Source: UBA10646 sp046296295
Lineage (GTDB): Bacteria; Bacteroidota; Bacteroidia; Chitinophagales; Chitinophagaceae
Assembly: GCA_046296295.1 (NCBI GenBank)
Contig: JBKBLG010000004.1
Coordinates: 1-64,000, forward strand
Length of the DNA stretch: 64,000 nt
Direction: 5' to 3'
In this document: positions 17,385 to 26,800 of the stretch, piece by piece
How positions within the stretch are numbered: the stretch's first letter is position 1
Layout of the letters: each line of letters opens with the position of its first letter
Position numbers and translations under genes: made by a program
Notes under the pieces: generated by a model
What the model was told of the DNA's origin: nothing
The model's database searches: none
Seen by the model: only the letters and a program-made list of their open reading frames with translations

Positions 17385-17390
17385 GATGGT

Positions 17391-17948
17391 TTAAACATTA
17401 GCGTGCTCGTGTACCAGCCGCTCTGCCAACCATAAATACGATTTTATGAAGCTGTGTACGCTGTTGGCAAAAGCTTCATCGATAAGGTTGCCTTGAGCGT
17501 CAAACTTTTTATCCATAAAGGGTACTAGTAGTTTTTGTGGCGATGCAATGCCAAATAAGCCTGCTATAAGCAATAACAAATCTTGGCTGGCTCTTATACC
17601 GCCGAAACCGCCGGTGCTACCTGTTACAATGCCAAAGGGCTTGTGTAGCTGTTTTGGAAAATGATCGAGCAGGTTTTGTAATGCAGGTGCATAGCTACCA
17701 TTGTACTCTGGTGTTACTAAGATAAAACCATCGGCGGCAAACATTTGTGCAGCAAGTGGCTTGAATTTTTCAGGTGTACTTTCTACTGTTTGAAATACGT
17801 TTTGCAGAAAGCCTAAATCCCAATCTCTCACATCTAGAACGCTTACCTGATGTTCGGTTGTAGCTTTAATTTGTTGTTCGAGATGTAATGCAATACGATG
17901 TGTTACACTTTGTTGGCGTGGACTGCCTGAGATTATTACAATATTCAT
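17391..17948 (-). CDS. NADPH-dependent FMN reductase family flavoprotein
   Basis: This 185-residue flavodoxin-fold reductase of the NADPH-dependent FMN reductase family probably reduces quinones, azo compounds or flavin in the cytoplasm. The FMN phosphate loop is GSPRQQSVT (residues 8-16). TPEYNGSYAPALQNLLDH near residue 80 and VTGSTGGFGGIRA near 110 are the other cofactor segments. It is last in a minus-strand run after three pirins and a MarR regulator, which suggests a shared redox or electrophile response. Substrate is not evident. Confidence 0.88.
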   Translation of the reverse strand: MNIVIISGSPRQQSVTHRIALHLEQQIKATTEHQVSVLDVRDWDLGFLQNVFQTVESTPEKFKPLAAQMFAADGFILVTPEYNGSYAPALQNLLDHFPKQLHKPFGIVTGSTGGFGGIRASQDLLLLIAGLFGIASPQKLLVPFMDKKFDAQGNLIDEAFANSVHSFIKSYLWLAERLVHEHANV

Positions 17949-17995
17949 AGTTACGATTGCTTGTTATATGTGAATGAACTTTGAGAGTATATAGT

Positions 17996-18712
17996 TTAGT
18001 GGTTGATGGGCGTTTCTATCAGTATGAACTCGGTTTCGGGAGTGGTAGTGGTGATATTGACCAAATTCGTATCCCAAATGCCAATGGCATCGCCTTGTTG
18101 TAGGCTAACATCATTTGCCGTAAGGCTACCTGTTATCACAAATAGAAATATACCTTTATTGGTTGTATTAAATGTATAAAGAATGTTGCTACCGGCTTGG
18201 TTGTAATAACCCAATGCCAGTTTTGCATTTTGATTGATCCAACAATGGGCTTGCCCTTCTTCGTTACTCACAATAGTGGTTAGGGTATTGGTACGCTTGC
18301 TCTTGGGGAAGTAGCGCTTTTGATACCTTGGATTGATGTTTTGGAGTTTTGGCTCTATCCAAATTTGTAAGAGGTGCACTTCGTTATTGCCAATATTATG
18401 TTCTTGGTGGCGTAGGCCTGTGCCGGCACTCATAATTTGTACCCAATCGGTGGTTACTTCTTCGCTATAGCCTAGGGTATCTTTATGGTTCATGGTACCC
18501 TGTAGCAACACACTGATGATTTCCATGTTGGTGTGCGGGTGTAGCCCAAAGCCACCGCCTGGTTGTATCATATCGTCGTTGAAAGTTTTGAGCAAGCCAA
18601 AACCTATACGAGTAGGGTTTTGGTAGCTACTAAAACTAAACGTGAACTTGCTTTTAAGCCAGCCAATATCTTTAGTGCCTCTTGCCGCCGATGGATAATT
18701 TTGATGTTGCAT
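17996..18712 (-). CDS. Pirin family protein (cupin), copy 1
   Basis: A bicupin pirin, a metal-binding family with quercetin 2,3-dioxygenase activity in some members. The first cupin holds the metal-site segments FGLHPHTNMEI and GLRHQEH. I chose the ATG at 18710-18712 (MQHQNYPSAARG), which aligns with the start of the third pirin here; the longer frame adds 16 unlikely residues. Two more pirins lie upstream in the same direction. A dispersed element at 18113-18126 encodes LTAN near the C-terminus. Confidence 0.87.
   Translation of the reverse strand: MQHQNYPSAARGTKDIGWLKSKFTFSFSSYQNPTRIGFGLLKTFNDDMIQPGGGFGLHPHTNMEIISVLLQGTMNHKDTLGYSEEVTTDWVQIMSAGTGLRHQEHNIGNNEVHLLQIWIEPKLQNINPRYQKRYFPKSKRTNTLTTIVSNEEGQAHCWINQNAKLALGYYNQAGSNILYTFNTTNKGIFLFVITGSLTANDVSLQQGDAIGIWDTNLVNITTTTPETEFILIETPINH
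18113..18126 (+). repeat. Dispersed element 19
   Basis: ATTTGCCGTAAGGC; inside pirin copy 1, encodes LTAN. Confidence 0.88.
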
Positions 18713-18768
18713 ACTCTTGTGTAACAATGATAGCGCCGATAGGTTGAGTACCTTACGCATAATGGGGT

Positions 18769-19088
18769 TTATGCCTGTTCTGTTAGCTGTATATTGAAGT
18801 GTAGCTTCACTTCATCGCTTACTACTACACCACCTGCTTCGGTAACGGCATTCCATGTTAAACCATAATCTTTACAATTGATTTTGCCATTTACTTCGAA
18901 AACATGCTTTTTTGTCCGTAAAAATCAGTCATGGTTCCGTTGTATTCTGCTGCTAAGCTTATTGGCTTAGTAACATTTTTAATGGTTAAGTTACCTTCTA
19001 ATAAGTAGTCATCAACATTTTTAGTGAAGTTGGTGCTTTCGAAGTTGATTTTTGGATATTGGATTGCATCGATAATAAACTTTGTCAT
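18769..19088 (-). pseudogene. yceI-like gene, internally deleted and frameshifted
   Basis: YceI proteins are lipocalin-like barrels of about 180 residues that bind isoprenoid-type ligands. Here the frame begins MTKFIIDA and jumps directly to IQYPKINFESTNFTKN, which in relatives comes about 70 residues later, so the 5' third is missing. The reading frame then ends early at YGQKSMFSK. One frame over, the expected C-terminus continues (VFEVNGKINCKDYGLTW ... NIQLTEQA) to a TAA at 18769-18771. Adding one A to the run of six A residues just before the break restores the frame. The gene is embedded in the pirin cluster, where YceI genes are common partners. Confidence 0.82.
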
Positions 19089-19142
19089 AATATTTTGTTT
19101 TTGTTGTGCTATATGATAAAAAAATTGAAAATTACTTTGTTT

Positions 19143-20003
19143 TTAATCTTCTATAAGTACGCCCATTTTGCCCATGCGATAATCGCGGAAGGCTTCCATA
19201 ATTTCGGTTTGGGTATTCATTACAAAAGGGCCATGCGCTGCAATAGGTTCGTTGAGTGGCTCGCCGCTGCCTACAAATATTTTACTATTGGTATTGGCTT
19301 TAATAGTAAAGCTACCCGGTATATTGTTGAACAATGCCATTTGTTGCGCTTCTAATACGGTATCATCATTTACCGTAAGGGCACCGCTTAATACATAAAG
19401 CAATGTATTGTGGTGTGCAGGAAAATTAAACGTGTAAGTGCCGCTGGTTGCAAGGGTTCCCATGATAGTGGTCACGGGGAAGAAGGTTGCAATTTTGCCC
19501 TTTACCCCATCTAACTCGCCTGCCGGTATGCGAAGTGTAACCAAACCATCGGGAGTAATAATAGTAGGCGTATCTTCTTTGCTCAAAGGAAAATATTCGG
19601 GCTGGTTCATTTTATATTTTGCTGGTGTGTTAATCCACACTTGTAGCAACTCTTGTACACCACCGAGTGCCTGAATATCGTGTGGCGGACGTTCGCTATG
19701 CTCTAGCCCCATACCAGCGTTGGTCCACTGTGTACCGCCGGCATATACTACGCTGTTATTACCACGACTATCGCGGTGATGTACGCCGCCTTCGTATATG
19801 AAACTTACCGGACTAAACCCACGGTGTGGGTGTGCACCTACACCTGCTTGGGCAGGGTCTTCGGTTGGTGCTATTACCGCTACCCCATGGTGAAATACCA
19901 AAAAAGGATCGAACATAGCTTCGCCGTTGGGGAGCAGCTCGCGAACTTTGATACTGCCAACATTAATAGGGCGGCCTTTTAATATGTTTTGAATGGTTCT
20001 CAT
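19143..20003 (-). CDS. Pirin family protein with pirin C-terminal domain, copy 2
   Basis: This 286-residue pirin has both the N-terminal cupin (GAHPHRGFSPVSFI and GLEHSERPP provide the His/His/His/Glu metal site) and a full C-terminal cupin (PAHHNTLLYVLSGALTVND ... VGSGEPLNEPIAAHGPFVMN). The second half is the longer, canonical form, unlike the two flanking pirins. It starts 11 bp beyond the stop of pirin copy 3, so the two are co-transcribed. A dispersed element at 19368-19381 encodes LTVN. Confidence 0.9.
   Translation of the reverse strand: MRTIQNILKGRPINVGSIKVRELLPNGEAMFDPFLVFHHGVAVIAPTEDPAQAGVGAHPHRGFSPVSFIYEGGVHHRDSRGNNSVVYAGGTQWTNAGMGLEHSERPPHDIQALGGVQELLQVWINTPAKYKMNQPEYFPLSKEDTPTIITPDGLVTLRIPAGELDGVKGKIATFFPVTTIMGTLATSGTYTFNFPAHHNTLLYVLSGALTVNDDTVLEAQQMALFNNIPGSFTIKANTNSKIFVGSGEPLNEPIAAHGPFVMNTQTEIMEAFRDYRMGKMGVLIED
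19368..19381 (+). repeat. Dispersed element 20
   Basis: ATTTACCGTAAGGG; inside pirin copy 2, encodes LTVN. Confidence 0.85.
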
Positions 20004-20013
20004 ATGGTAACGA

Positions 20014-20724
20014 TTAAAGGTTTATGGGAACTTCTATGAGTAATACTTCGCTAGCGCTATAACTGCTAAGCAATAGGGTATAGGTATCACAGATGCCAAG
20101 GGCATCGCGGCGGCCTAGCTTTTGACCGTTAATTTCAATTTCGCCTTCAATTACAAATACATATACACCCGTGTTGGTACCTTGCAATTGATAACTAGCA
20201 GTAGCTTCCGGCTCAAAATTGCCTAGGCTAAACCAAGCATCTTGATTGATGGTTACCGCCTCACCACCAGTTGGTGCTACTACAGTTTGAAAACGGTTTT
20301 GGCGGCCTTGCGGTAAAAAAGTTTTTTGCTCGTACCGTGGTGCAATGTTTTGCTGTTTAGGAAATACCCATATCTGCAAGAATTGAACTTCTTTATCGCG
20401 GTTAGCATTCATTTCGCTATGAGCAATACCAATGCCTGCACTCATAATTTGCACATCGCCTTGGCGAATAATTTCATGCCGGCCGGTGCTATCTTTATGT
20501 TCCAAATCGCCACTGAGTGGAATAGAAATTATTTCCATGTTATCGTGTGAGTGCATACTAAATCCGAAGCCTCCCTTCACGGTATCATCGTTTAGTACAC
20601 GCAGTGCACCAAAATGTACTTTTTCCGGGTTGTAATAGCTAGCAAAGCTGAAGCTGTGGTAGCTATTGAGCCAGCCATGGTTGGCGTGGCCACGTTCATT
20701 AGCTTTATGTAATACTGTTTTCAT
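20014..20724 (-). CDS. Pirin family protein (cupin), copy 3
   Basis: This 236-residue pirin reads KTVLHKANERGHANHGWLN at its N-terminus, the classic YhhW-type start, so the ATG at 20722-20724 is chosen over one 36 bases upstream. Metal ligands are visible as His58, His60, His102 and Glu104 (MHSHDNMEI, AHSEM). It is the first structural gene after marR. A perfect 24-bp palindrome lies 18-42 bases upstream of its start, a likely operator. A dispersed element at 20315-20328 encodes LPQG. Confidence 0.9.
   Translation of the reverse strand: MKTVLHKANERGHANHGWLNSYHSFSFASYYNPEKVHFGALRVLNDDTVKGGFGFSMHSHDNMEIISIPLSGDLEHKDSTGRHEIIRQGDVQIMSAGIGIAHSEMNANRDKEVQFLQIWVFPKQQNIAPRYEQKTFLPQGRQNRFQTVVAPTGGEAVTINQDAWFSLGNFEPEATASYQLQGTNTGVYVFVIEGEIEINGQKLGRRDALGICDTYTLLLSSYSASEVLLIEVPINL
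20315..20328 (-). repeat. Dispersed element 21
   Basis: TTTTACCGCAAGGC; inside pirin copy 3, encodes LPQG. Confidence 0.8.
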
Positions 20725-20742
20725 GATTGCATCATACCTAAT

Positions 20743-20766
20743 AAATACGTGTATATACACGTATTT
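20743..20766. promoter_or_regulatory. Perfect 24-bp palindrome, candidate MarR operator
   Basis: Each half is AAATACGTGTAT read inward, and the two halves are exact reverse complements with no spacer. It lies between the marR stop and the first pirin start. The size and position fit a dimeric winged-helix repressor site. Binding by the adjacent MarR is inferred. Confidence 0.6.
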
Positions 20767-20777
20767 GTTTAAAAAAA

Positions 20778-21227
20778 TTATCCTCGGTAGCGGTCTAACA
20801 ACTCATTGAGTTGAGAAAGTTCTTCATCGCTCAGCCCTGTGCTGAGTATATGTGATTGATCGAGGGCAGTACTAGCCTGCTGCAGCACTTGCATCCCTTC
20901 TTGCGTAATACTCATTACGGTTTCTCGCTTATCAACTGCACTCGTAGCACGCTGCACCCAGTTTTTGGCTACCAGCCTATCTATGATACGCGGAATATTG
21001 CTACTACGTTCTATCACCCGGCTGGCAATATCTTTTACACACATTTGTTCGGGGTGCTTACCCTTTAAAATACGCATAACATTGAACTGCTCTGGTGTTA
21101 AACCAAAAGGCTTTAAGCATTTTGTAACCCGGGTTTTTACCATGTATGCCGTGAACATAATATTCACACTAGCTTTTTGTTTTTGACTGGCAAACCCCTG
21201 TGTTTGTATGGCTTGTTCGAGCTTCAT
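20778..21227 (-). CDS. MarR family transcriptional regulator
   Basis: This winged helix-turn-helix repressor of about 149 residues typically responds to phenolics or oxidants. The recognition region reads LTPEQFNVMRILKGKHPEQM ... DIASRVIERSSNIPRIIDRL, and the wing is VQRATSAVDKRETVMSITQEG. The ATG at 21225-21227 (MKLEQAIQ) is chosen because the longer frame would extend through the probable promoter. It is the first gene of the run marR-pirin-pirin-(yceI)-pirin-FMN reductase. The palindromes at 20743-20766 and 21247-21256 suggest control of both itself and the pirins. Confidence 0.88.
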   Translation of the reverse strand: MKLEQAIQTQGFASQKQKASVNIMFTAYMVKTRVTKCLKPFGLTPEQFNVMRILKGKHPEQMCVKDIASRVIERSSNIPRIIDRLVAKNWVQRATSAVDKRETVMSITQEGMQVLQQASTALDQSHILSTGLSDEELSQLNELLDRYRG

Positions 21228-21240
21228 AAGAATAACACTG

Positions 21241-21256
21241 CAAATATATGTACATA
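21241..21256 (-). promoter_or_regulatory. Candidate marR promoter with overlapping palindrome
   Basis: On the minus strand TATATTTG (21241-21248) matches the Bacteroidota -7 consensus TAnnTTTG. The palindrome TATGTACATA (21247-21256) abuts it upstream. A repressor bound there would block the polymerase. No clear -33 element was seen. Confidence 0.4.
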
Positions 21257-21339
21257 CATACATTTAGATAACATTGGTGCCTCATCTTGAAAAATACTTA
21301 CCATACATCAAGTTTAGGAAGTGTGCAGCCAGCGTTAGC

Positions 21340-21353
21340 ATTTGCCGTAAGGC
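21340..21353 (+). repeat. Dispersed element 22
   Basis: ATTTGCCGTAAGGC; intergenic, 63 bp before the TolC-like gene. Confidence 0.9.
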
Positions 21354-21416
21354 GTGATATACATCACGGAAAAGGCTATTGCATGAAAATACTTTCGCGT
21401 TTAAAATTAAGGACAC

Positions 21417-22733
21417 ATGCGAAGGAATGTAGTACAAATGGGCTGGCTAACAGGATGGTTGTTGTGGGGCTTCTTGGCAAATGCACAAACAACACCGCTA
21501 TCGTTAGAAACAGCCGTAGATAAAGCCACCAGTAACAGCATGTTCGCTAAAATGGCCACCACCAACGAACAATTAGCGACGGCACAGTATCGGCAAACCG
21601 ATGCGGTATATCTGCCGCAAGTACAACTCGCTTACAGTTGGATGCATACCAATAATCCGCTCAACGTATTCGGATTAAAGTTGCAACAACAAGCAGTAAC
21701 AGCTGCCGACTTTAATCCGGCTTTGCTGAATAACCCTAACGGTTACAGTAATACACTTACCCAACTTACAGTACAACAACCGTTGGTGAACATAGACGCA
21801 TGGCAACAACGCAAAGCAGCACTAAGTAACATTGCCGTGTACCAATTACAAACGCAACGTACAAAAGAATTCATTCGTTTTGAAGTAACTAAAGCTTACC
21901 TACAATTACAACTTTTGTATGCCACCCAACAGGTACTTAACGAAGCGTTTCAAACGGCCACAGCTGTACAAACATTCACCCAACATCGGGTACAGCAAGG
22001 CTTACTGCAAGCATCTGATGCACTTAATGTTGAAGTGCACCTGTCTGGTATTGTTACACAACAAACCCAGGTACTAACCAATATTACCAATGTAAGCAAT
22101 TACCTCAATTATTTAATGGGTGAACCTTACGGTAAAATATATACTGCCGAACCCATTACCAACACTGCCCTGTGGGACAATACCGATACTATTGCAACAG
22201 TACGCACCGATGTAGCAGCCATGCAGAAGGCACTCGAAGCACACCGTAATATGATGATCGCTACACAAAAAAGCTATCTCCCACGATTAAATGCTTTCGG
22301 CAATTTTCAACTTAACGACAAACAACTCTTTGGCTTTAACAGCAATGCATACATTGTTGGCGTACAACTTTCGTGGGATGTATTCAAAGGGTTGAGTACA
22401 CAACGAAAGCTTGCTACACAAAAAGTAGAACACAGCTTACTAGAAAAACAACTTGCTAATACACAACAACAAGCTACGCTAGAGCAACAAAAAACCAAAG
22501 AAGATTTAAAAGCTGCAGCACAAAAAATAATAGCACAACAAAAAGCCGTTGCTCAAGCAAAAGAAGCTTTACGCATTACCCGAAACCGATACGAACAAGG
22601 GTTGGTAAATACGATTGACGTATTAATGGCACAAACCCAACTATCGCAGCAACAACTACAACTCACACAAACACTATTTGAACAACAAACTTTATTAGCA
22701 ACACTTTCATTCCAAACCAGTACAAAAAAATAA
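21417..22733 (+). CDS. TolC-like outer-membrane efflux protein
   Basis: This 438-residue outer-membrane factor begins with a signal peptide (hydrophobic GWLTGWLLWGFLANAQ). Long helical repeats follow, with LETAVDKATSN near the mature start and a second half-repeat ending RNRYEQGLVNTIDVLMAQTQL, the typical OEP signature. It is first in a five-gene operon with a periplasmic adaptor and an RND pump (9 and 34 bp spacing). It would form the outer exit duct. A dispersed element inside (22124-22137) encodes PYGK, and another (21340-21353) precedes the gene. Confidence 0.92.
   Translation: MRRNVVQMGWLTGWLLWGFLANAQTTPLSLETAVDKATSNSMFAKMATTNEQLATAQYRQTDAVYLPQVQLAYSWMHTNNPLNVFGLKLQQQAVTAADFNPALLNNPNGYSNTLTQLTVQQPLVNIDAWQQRKAALSNIAVYQLQTQRTKEFIRFEVTKAYLQLQLLYATQQVLNEAFQTATAVQTFTQHRVQQGLLQASDALNVEVHLSGIVTQQTQVLTNITNVSNYLNYLMGEPYGKIYTAEPITNTALWDNTDTIATVRTDVAAMQKALEAHRNMMIATQKSYLPRLNAFGNFQLNDKQLFGFNSNAYIVGVQLSWDVFKGLSTQRKLATQKVEHSLLEKQLANTQQQATLEQQKTKEDLKAAAQKIIAQQKAVAQAKEALRITRNRYEQGLVNTIDVLMAQTQLSQQQLQLTQTLFEQQTLLATLSFQTSTKK
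22124..22137 (-). repeat. Dispersed element 23
   Basis: TTTTACCGTAAGGT; inside the TolC-like gene, encodes PYGK. Confidence 0.82.
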
Positions 22734-22742
22734 ACATACGTT

Positions 22743-23825
22743 ATGCGTTATAATTCATACATAATTACAAGTGCGGTTAGCATATTACTATTAACGAGTT
22801 GCAGTAGTAAACAGGAAACTACCACTGTACAAGACAATAACACGCCCATTGCAGTAACTACAGCCTTACCTACTACGAGCCACCAAAGTGTTATACAACT
22901 AAGTGGAAAATTAGGTGCCACCAATACAACCATAGTAAGTACTCGTTTGATGGGCACCATTACAAAAGTGAATGTGAATGTTGGCGATAAAGTGCAAGCC
23001 GGACAAATACTTGCCATCGTAAACAGCAGCGATGTTGCTGCAAAAGCTGCACAAATAGATGCAATGATTACAGAGGCAGAAGCACATCTTGCTAATGCGC
23101 AAAAAGACTATGATAGATACACGCAACTCTATCAACAACAAAGCGCATCGGCAAAAGAGTTAGATAACATCACCCTGCAATATCAAGCAGCAAAAGCACG
23201 TGTTGCAGCCGCTAAACAAATGCGTAACGAGGTAAATGTTAATGCTCAGTATGCTGTTATAAAAGCACCATTTGCAGGTATTGTTTCACAGAAAAATGCA
23301 ACCATTGGCGGCATGGCTACACCAGGTATGCCGTTATTCACCATTGAACAAGGCGGTGCATTGGTAGCGTATGTGGGCATTCCGGAAAGCGATGTACAGC
23401 ATATACAAGTAGGTAACACAGCCATCATCAATGTAAGTGCAACAAATAGTACTTATCAAGGCAAGGTGTTAGAACTCAATGCCTCCTCACAATTCACAGG
23501 CGGCCAATACATGGCAAAAATCAGTATTACTTCGCCCAAAGAAAACTTGTATTCAGGCATGTATGTACAAGTAACTATTCCTTACGGTAAAAAAGAAAAT
23601 AGCAACAGCACTATCATGATACCTACGGCAGCCATTTACCGTAAGGATCAACTACAAGGTGTATTCACGATTGGTGCCAATAATAGAGCAGTACTTCGTT
23701 GGCTTCGCCTAGGAAAAACAGAAGGCGATATGGTAGAAGTACTCAGTGGCCTTTCGGCAAATGAGGCATTTATTCTTAACGCCGACGGAAAGCTATACAA
23801 TGGCGTTCGTGTAACGGTACGTTAA
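22743..23825 (+). CDS. RND efflux periplasmic adaptor (membrane fusion) lipoprotein
   Basis: This 360-residue HlyD-like adaptor bridges pump and outer-membrane channel. The signal peptide ends in lipobox LLTSC, so lipid anchoring is likely. The biotinyl-lipoyl half motifs (GTITKVNVNVGDKVQAGQILA, AVIKAPFAGIVSQKNATIGG) flank a coiled-coil hairpin (about residues 95-155). The beta-barrel and membrane-proximal domains follow. It lies 9 bp after the TolC-like gene. It contains two intact dispersed elements in opposite orientation (PYGK at 23579, IYRK at 23634) and a degenerate one at 23749. Confidence 0.93.
   Translation: MRYNSYIITSAVSILLLTSCSSKQETTTVQDNNTPIAVTTALPTTSHQSVIQLSGKLGATNTTIVSTRLMGTITKVNVNVGDKVQAGQILAIVNSSDVAAKAAQIDAMITEAEAHLANAQKDYDRYTQLYQQQSASAKELDNITLQYQAAKARVAAAKQMRNEVNVNAQYAVIKAPFAGIVSQKNATIGGMATPGMPLFTIEQGGALVAYVGIPESDVQHIQVGNTAIINVSATNSTYQGKVLELNASSQFTGGQYMAKISITSPKENLYSGMYVQVTIPYGKKENSNSTIMIPTAAIYRKDQLQGVFTIGANNRAVLRWLRLGKTEGDMVEVLSGLSANEAFILNADGKLYNGVRVTVR
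23579..23592 (-). repeat. Dispersed element 24
   Basis: TTTTACCGTAAGGA; inside the adaptor gene, encodes PYGK. Confidence 0.78.
23634..23647 (+). repeat. Dispersed element 25
   Basis: ATTTACCGTAAGGA; inside the adaptor gene, encodes IYRK; opposite to element 24. Confidence 0.82.
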
Positions 23826-23859
23826 ATCGCAAACTGATTGATAAAAGAAAAAATACAAT

Positions 23860-26800
23860 ATGAAAGAAGGTATATCTGGTAAAATAGCAAACGCATTTAT
23901 ACAATCGAAGCTTACCATTTTGTTGATGATTGCGTTCTTGCTTATAGGTGGCTACAGCACCATGCTAATGCCAAGAGAAGAAGAGCCGCAAATACAAGTA
24001 CCACTGGCCGATATTTTTGTTGGCTTCCCCGGCGCAACACCTAAAGAAGTAGAAACCAAGTTAACAGCTCCACTAGAAAAAATTGTATCTAATGTAAAGG
24101 GTGTAGAATATGTATACTCTACTTCTATGAACGGACAAGCCATGTTCGTAGTACAATTTTATGTGGGCGAAGATGTTGAACGTTCATTAGTAAAGCTCTA
24201 CAGTGAAATCATGAAACACATGGATCAAATGCCGCAAGGCGTTACCATGCCATTAATAAAAACAAGAGCTATTGATGATGTTCCTGTACTATCGCTAACA
24301 CTTTGGAGTAATCGTTACAGTGATTATGAGATTAAACAAATCAGCGAAACTGTAACCAACGAAATCAAGAAAATACCAGATGTTGCAGCTACGCAAATTA
24401 TAGGTGGCAGAAGTAGAAAAATTAATATTTATGTAGATAAGGCTAAGATGGCAGAAAACAAAATTGACATGCTATCGATTGCTAAACTAATGCAAGGCAG
24501 TAACCTACAATTACAAGCAGGTAACCTGTTACAAAACGATACTGCTATTGCTATTAGCTCAGGAAATTTTTTAAGTAGCGCCGAAGAAGTTGGCAACTTA
24601 ATTGTAGGATTTCAACAAAACCGACCTGTTTATTTACGCCAGATTGCAACTGTTACCGACGGACCAGAAACAGCTCAGCAATATGTGTACTTTGGTTATG
24701 GTGCTGCCGATACTTCTCGTAAGCATTTTAACGATGAGTATGCAGCCGTAACCATTAGTATTGCTAAGAAAAAAGGTGCCGATGCGATGCACCTAAGTGA
24801 GCAGATTTTAAAGAAAGTAGCTCACTTGCAACAAGAGGTTATACCGAATGAAGTTACAGTAACTACTACACGCAACTTTGGTGAAACGGCTTCTGAAAAA
24901 GTATCAGAATTATTATTACACTTATTTGTTGCCATTGTAGTTGTTACATTATTCGTAATGCTAGCAATGGGCTGGCGTGGTGGTTTGGTGGTATTTTTAT
25001 CAGTGCCGGTAACCTTTGCATTAACCCTCTTCAGCTATTACTTTTTAGACTACACATTAAATAGAATTACACTTTTTGCATTGGTGTTTATTACCGGTAT
25101 TGTAGTAGACGATTCTATTATTATCGCTGAGAATATGCACCGGCATTTTAAAATGAAGCGGTTACCATTTTTGCAAGCAGCCATTTATGCAATTAATGAA
25201 GTTGGTAACCCCACCATCTTGGCCACATTCACTGTAATAGCCGCTGTACTTCCTATGGCATTTGTTTCGGGTATGATGGGGCCATATATGAGTCCGATGC
25301 CTATTGGGGCTTCTATTGCCATGCTACTATCGCTTATTGTAGCACTAACACTTACACCATACTTAGGCTACATTTTCTTACGTGAAAAAGAGAAAGCCGG
25401 AAAGCCCCATAAAGCACACGTATTAGAAGAGGCTCCCATATATAAAATTTACCGTAAGGCCATAGAACCTATGCTGCAAAGCCGCTGGAAACGTTGGACT
25501 TTTATTGGCGGAACAGTAGTGGTATTACTTGCATCAATGGCACTGTTTTATACCAAGAGCGTAGCCGTTAAAATGCTTCCATTCGACAACAAGAATGAGT
25601 TTCAGGTGGTAATTGATATGCCCGAAGGTAGCACCCTTGAACGCACTGCTGCAGTAACCAAAGAAATTGCCACCTACCTATCGCAACAACCAATGGTACG
25701 GCATTACCAAAATTATATAGGAACCGCAGCACCGATGAGCTTTAATGGATTGGTGCGCCACTACGACTTACGCCGTGGCGAAAATGTTGCCGATATTCAG
25801 GTGAATTTGGTAGATAAAAAAGAGCGTTCAATACAAAGCCATGCTATTGTAAAACAAATGCGACCAAGCATTCAGGCTATTGCCAAAAAATACAATGCCA
25901 ATGTTAAACTCGTAGAAGTACCACCTGGCCCTCCTGTACTTTCTACCATTGTAGCAGAAGTATATGGTCCCGATTATGAACAACAAGTAGCTATAGGCGA
26001 ACAAATTAAACAACTATTTGCCAGTACACCGGATGTGGTAGATGTAGATTGGATGGTTGAAGCACCACAAAAAGAATATCAGCTTATTGTAGATAAAGAA
26101 AAAGCAATGCAATATGGCATAGCTCCAGCACAAGTAACAGCTACAGTTCAAGCTGCTGTAAGTGGTATGCCCGTTGGCACTTTACATATTCCAACGTCGT
26201 ACAGTGCAGTTACCATGCAGCTACAATTAAGCGACGATGCTAAAAACAATATTGCAGCTATTCAACAGCTACAAATAGTAGGTGCACAAGGCAATAGTAT
26301 TAGTATTGGCGATGTTACCAAGCTTGTTACAACAGAAAAACAAAAGAACATTTATCGTAAAAATCAAAAGCGTGTTGTATTTGTATTAGCCGATATGGCA
26401 GGTAGCTTAGAGAGTCCGTTTTATGCAATGAACGCCATTAGCGATAAGCTTAAGCAAATACATTTACCGAAAGGTTATAGCCTAGAAGAAGCTTACAGCC
26501 AACAGCCTGAATTAGAAGATAACTTCACCTTAAAGTGGGATGGCGAATGGCAAATTACATATGAAGTATTTAGAGATTTGGGCACCGCATTTTTAGTAGT
26601 AATCATTTTAATTTATATGCTTATTGTAGGTTGGTTCCAAAACTTTACTGTACCGATTGTAATGTTAGCAGCTATACCATTATCGTTGATTGGTATTGTA
26701 CTTGGCCACTGGATGATGGGTGCCTATTTTAGTGCCACTTCAATGATTGGTTTCATTGCACTTGCGGGTGTAATGGTACGCAACTCTGTATTACTCATTG

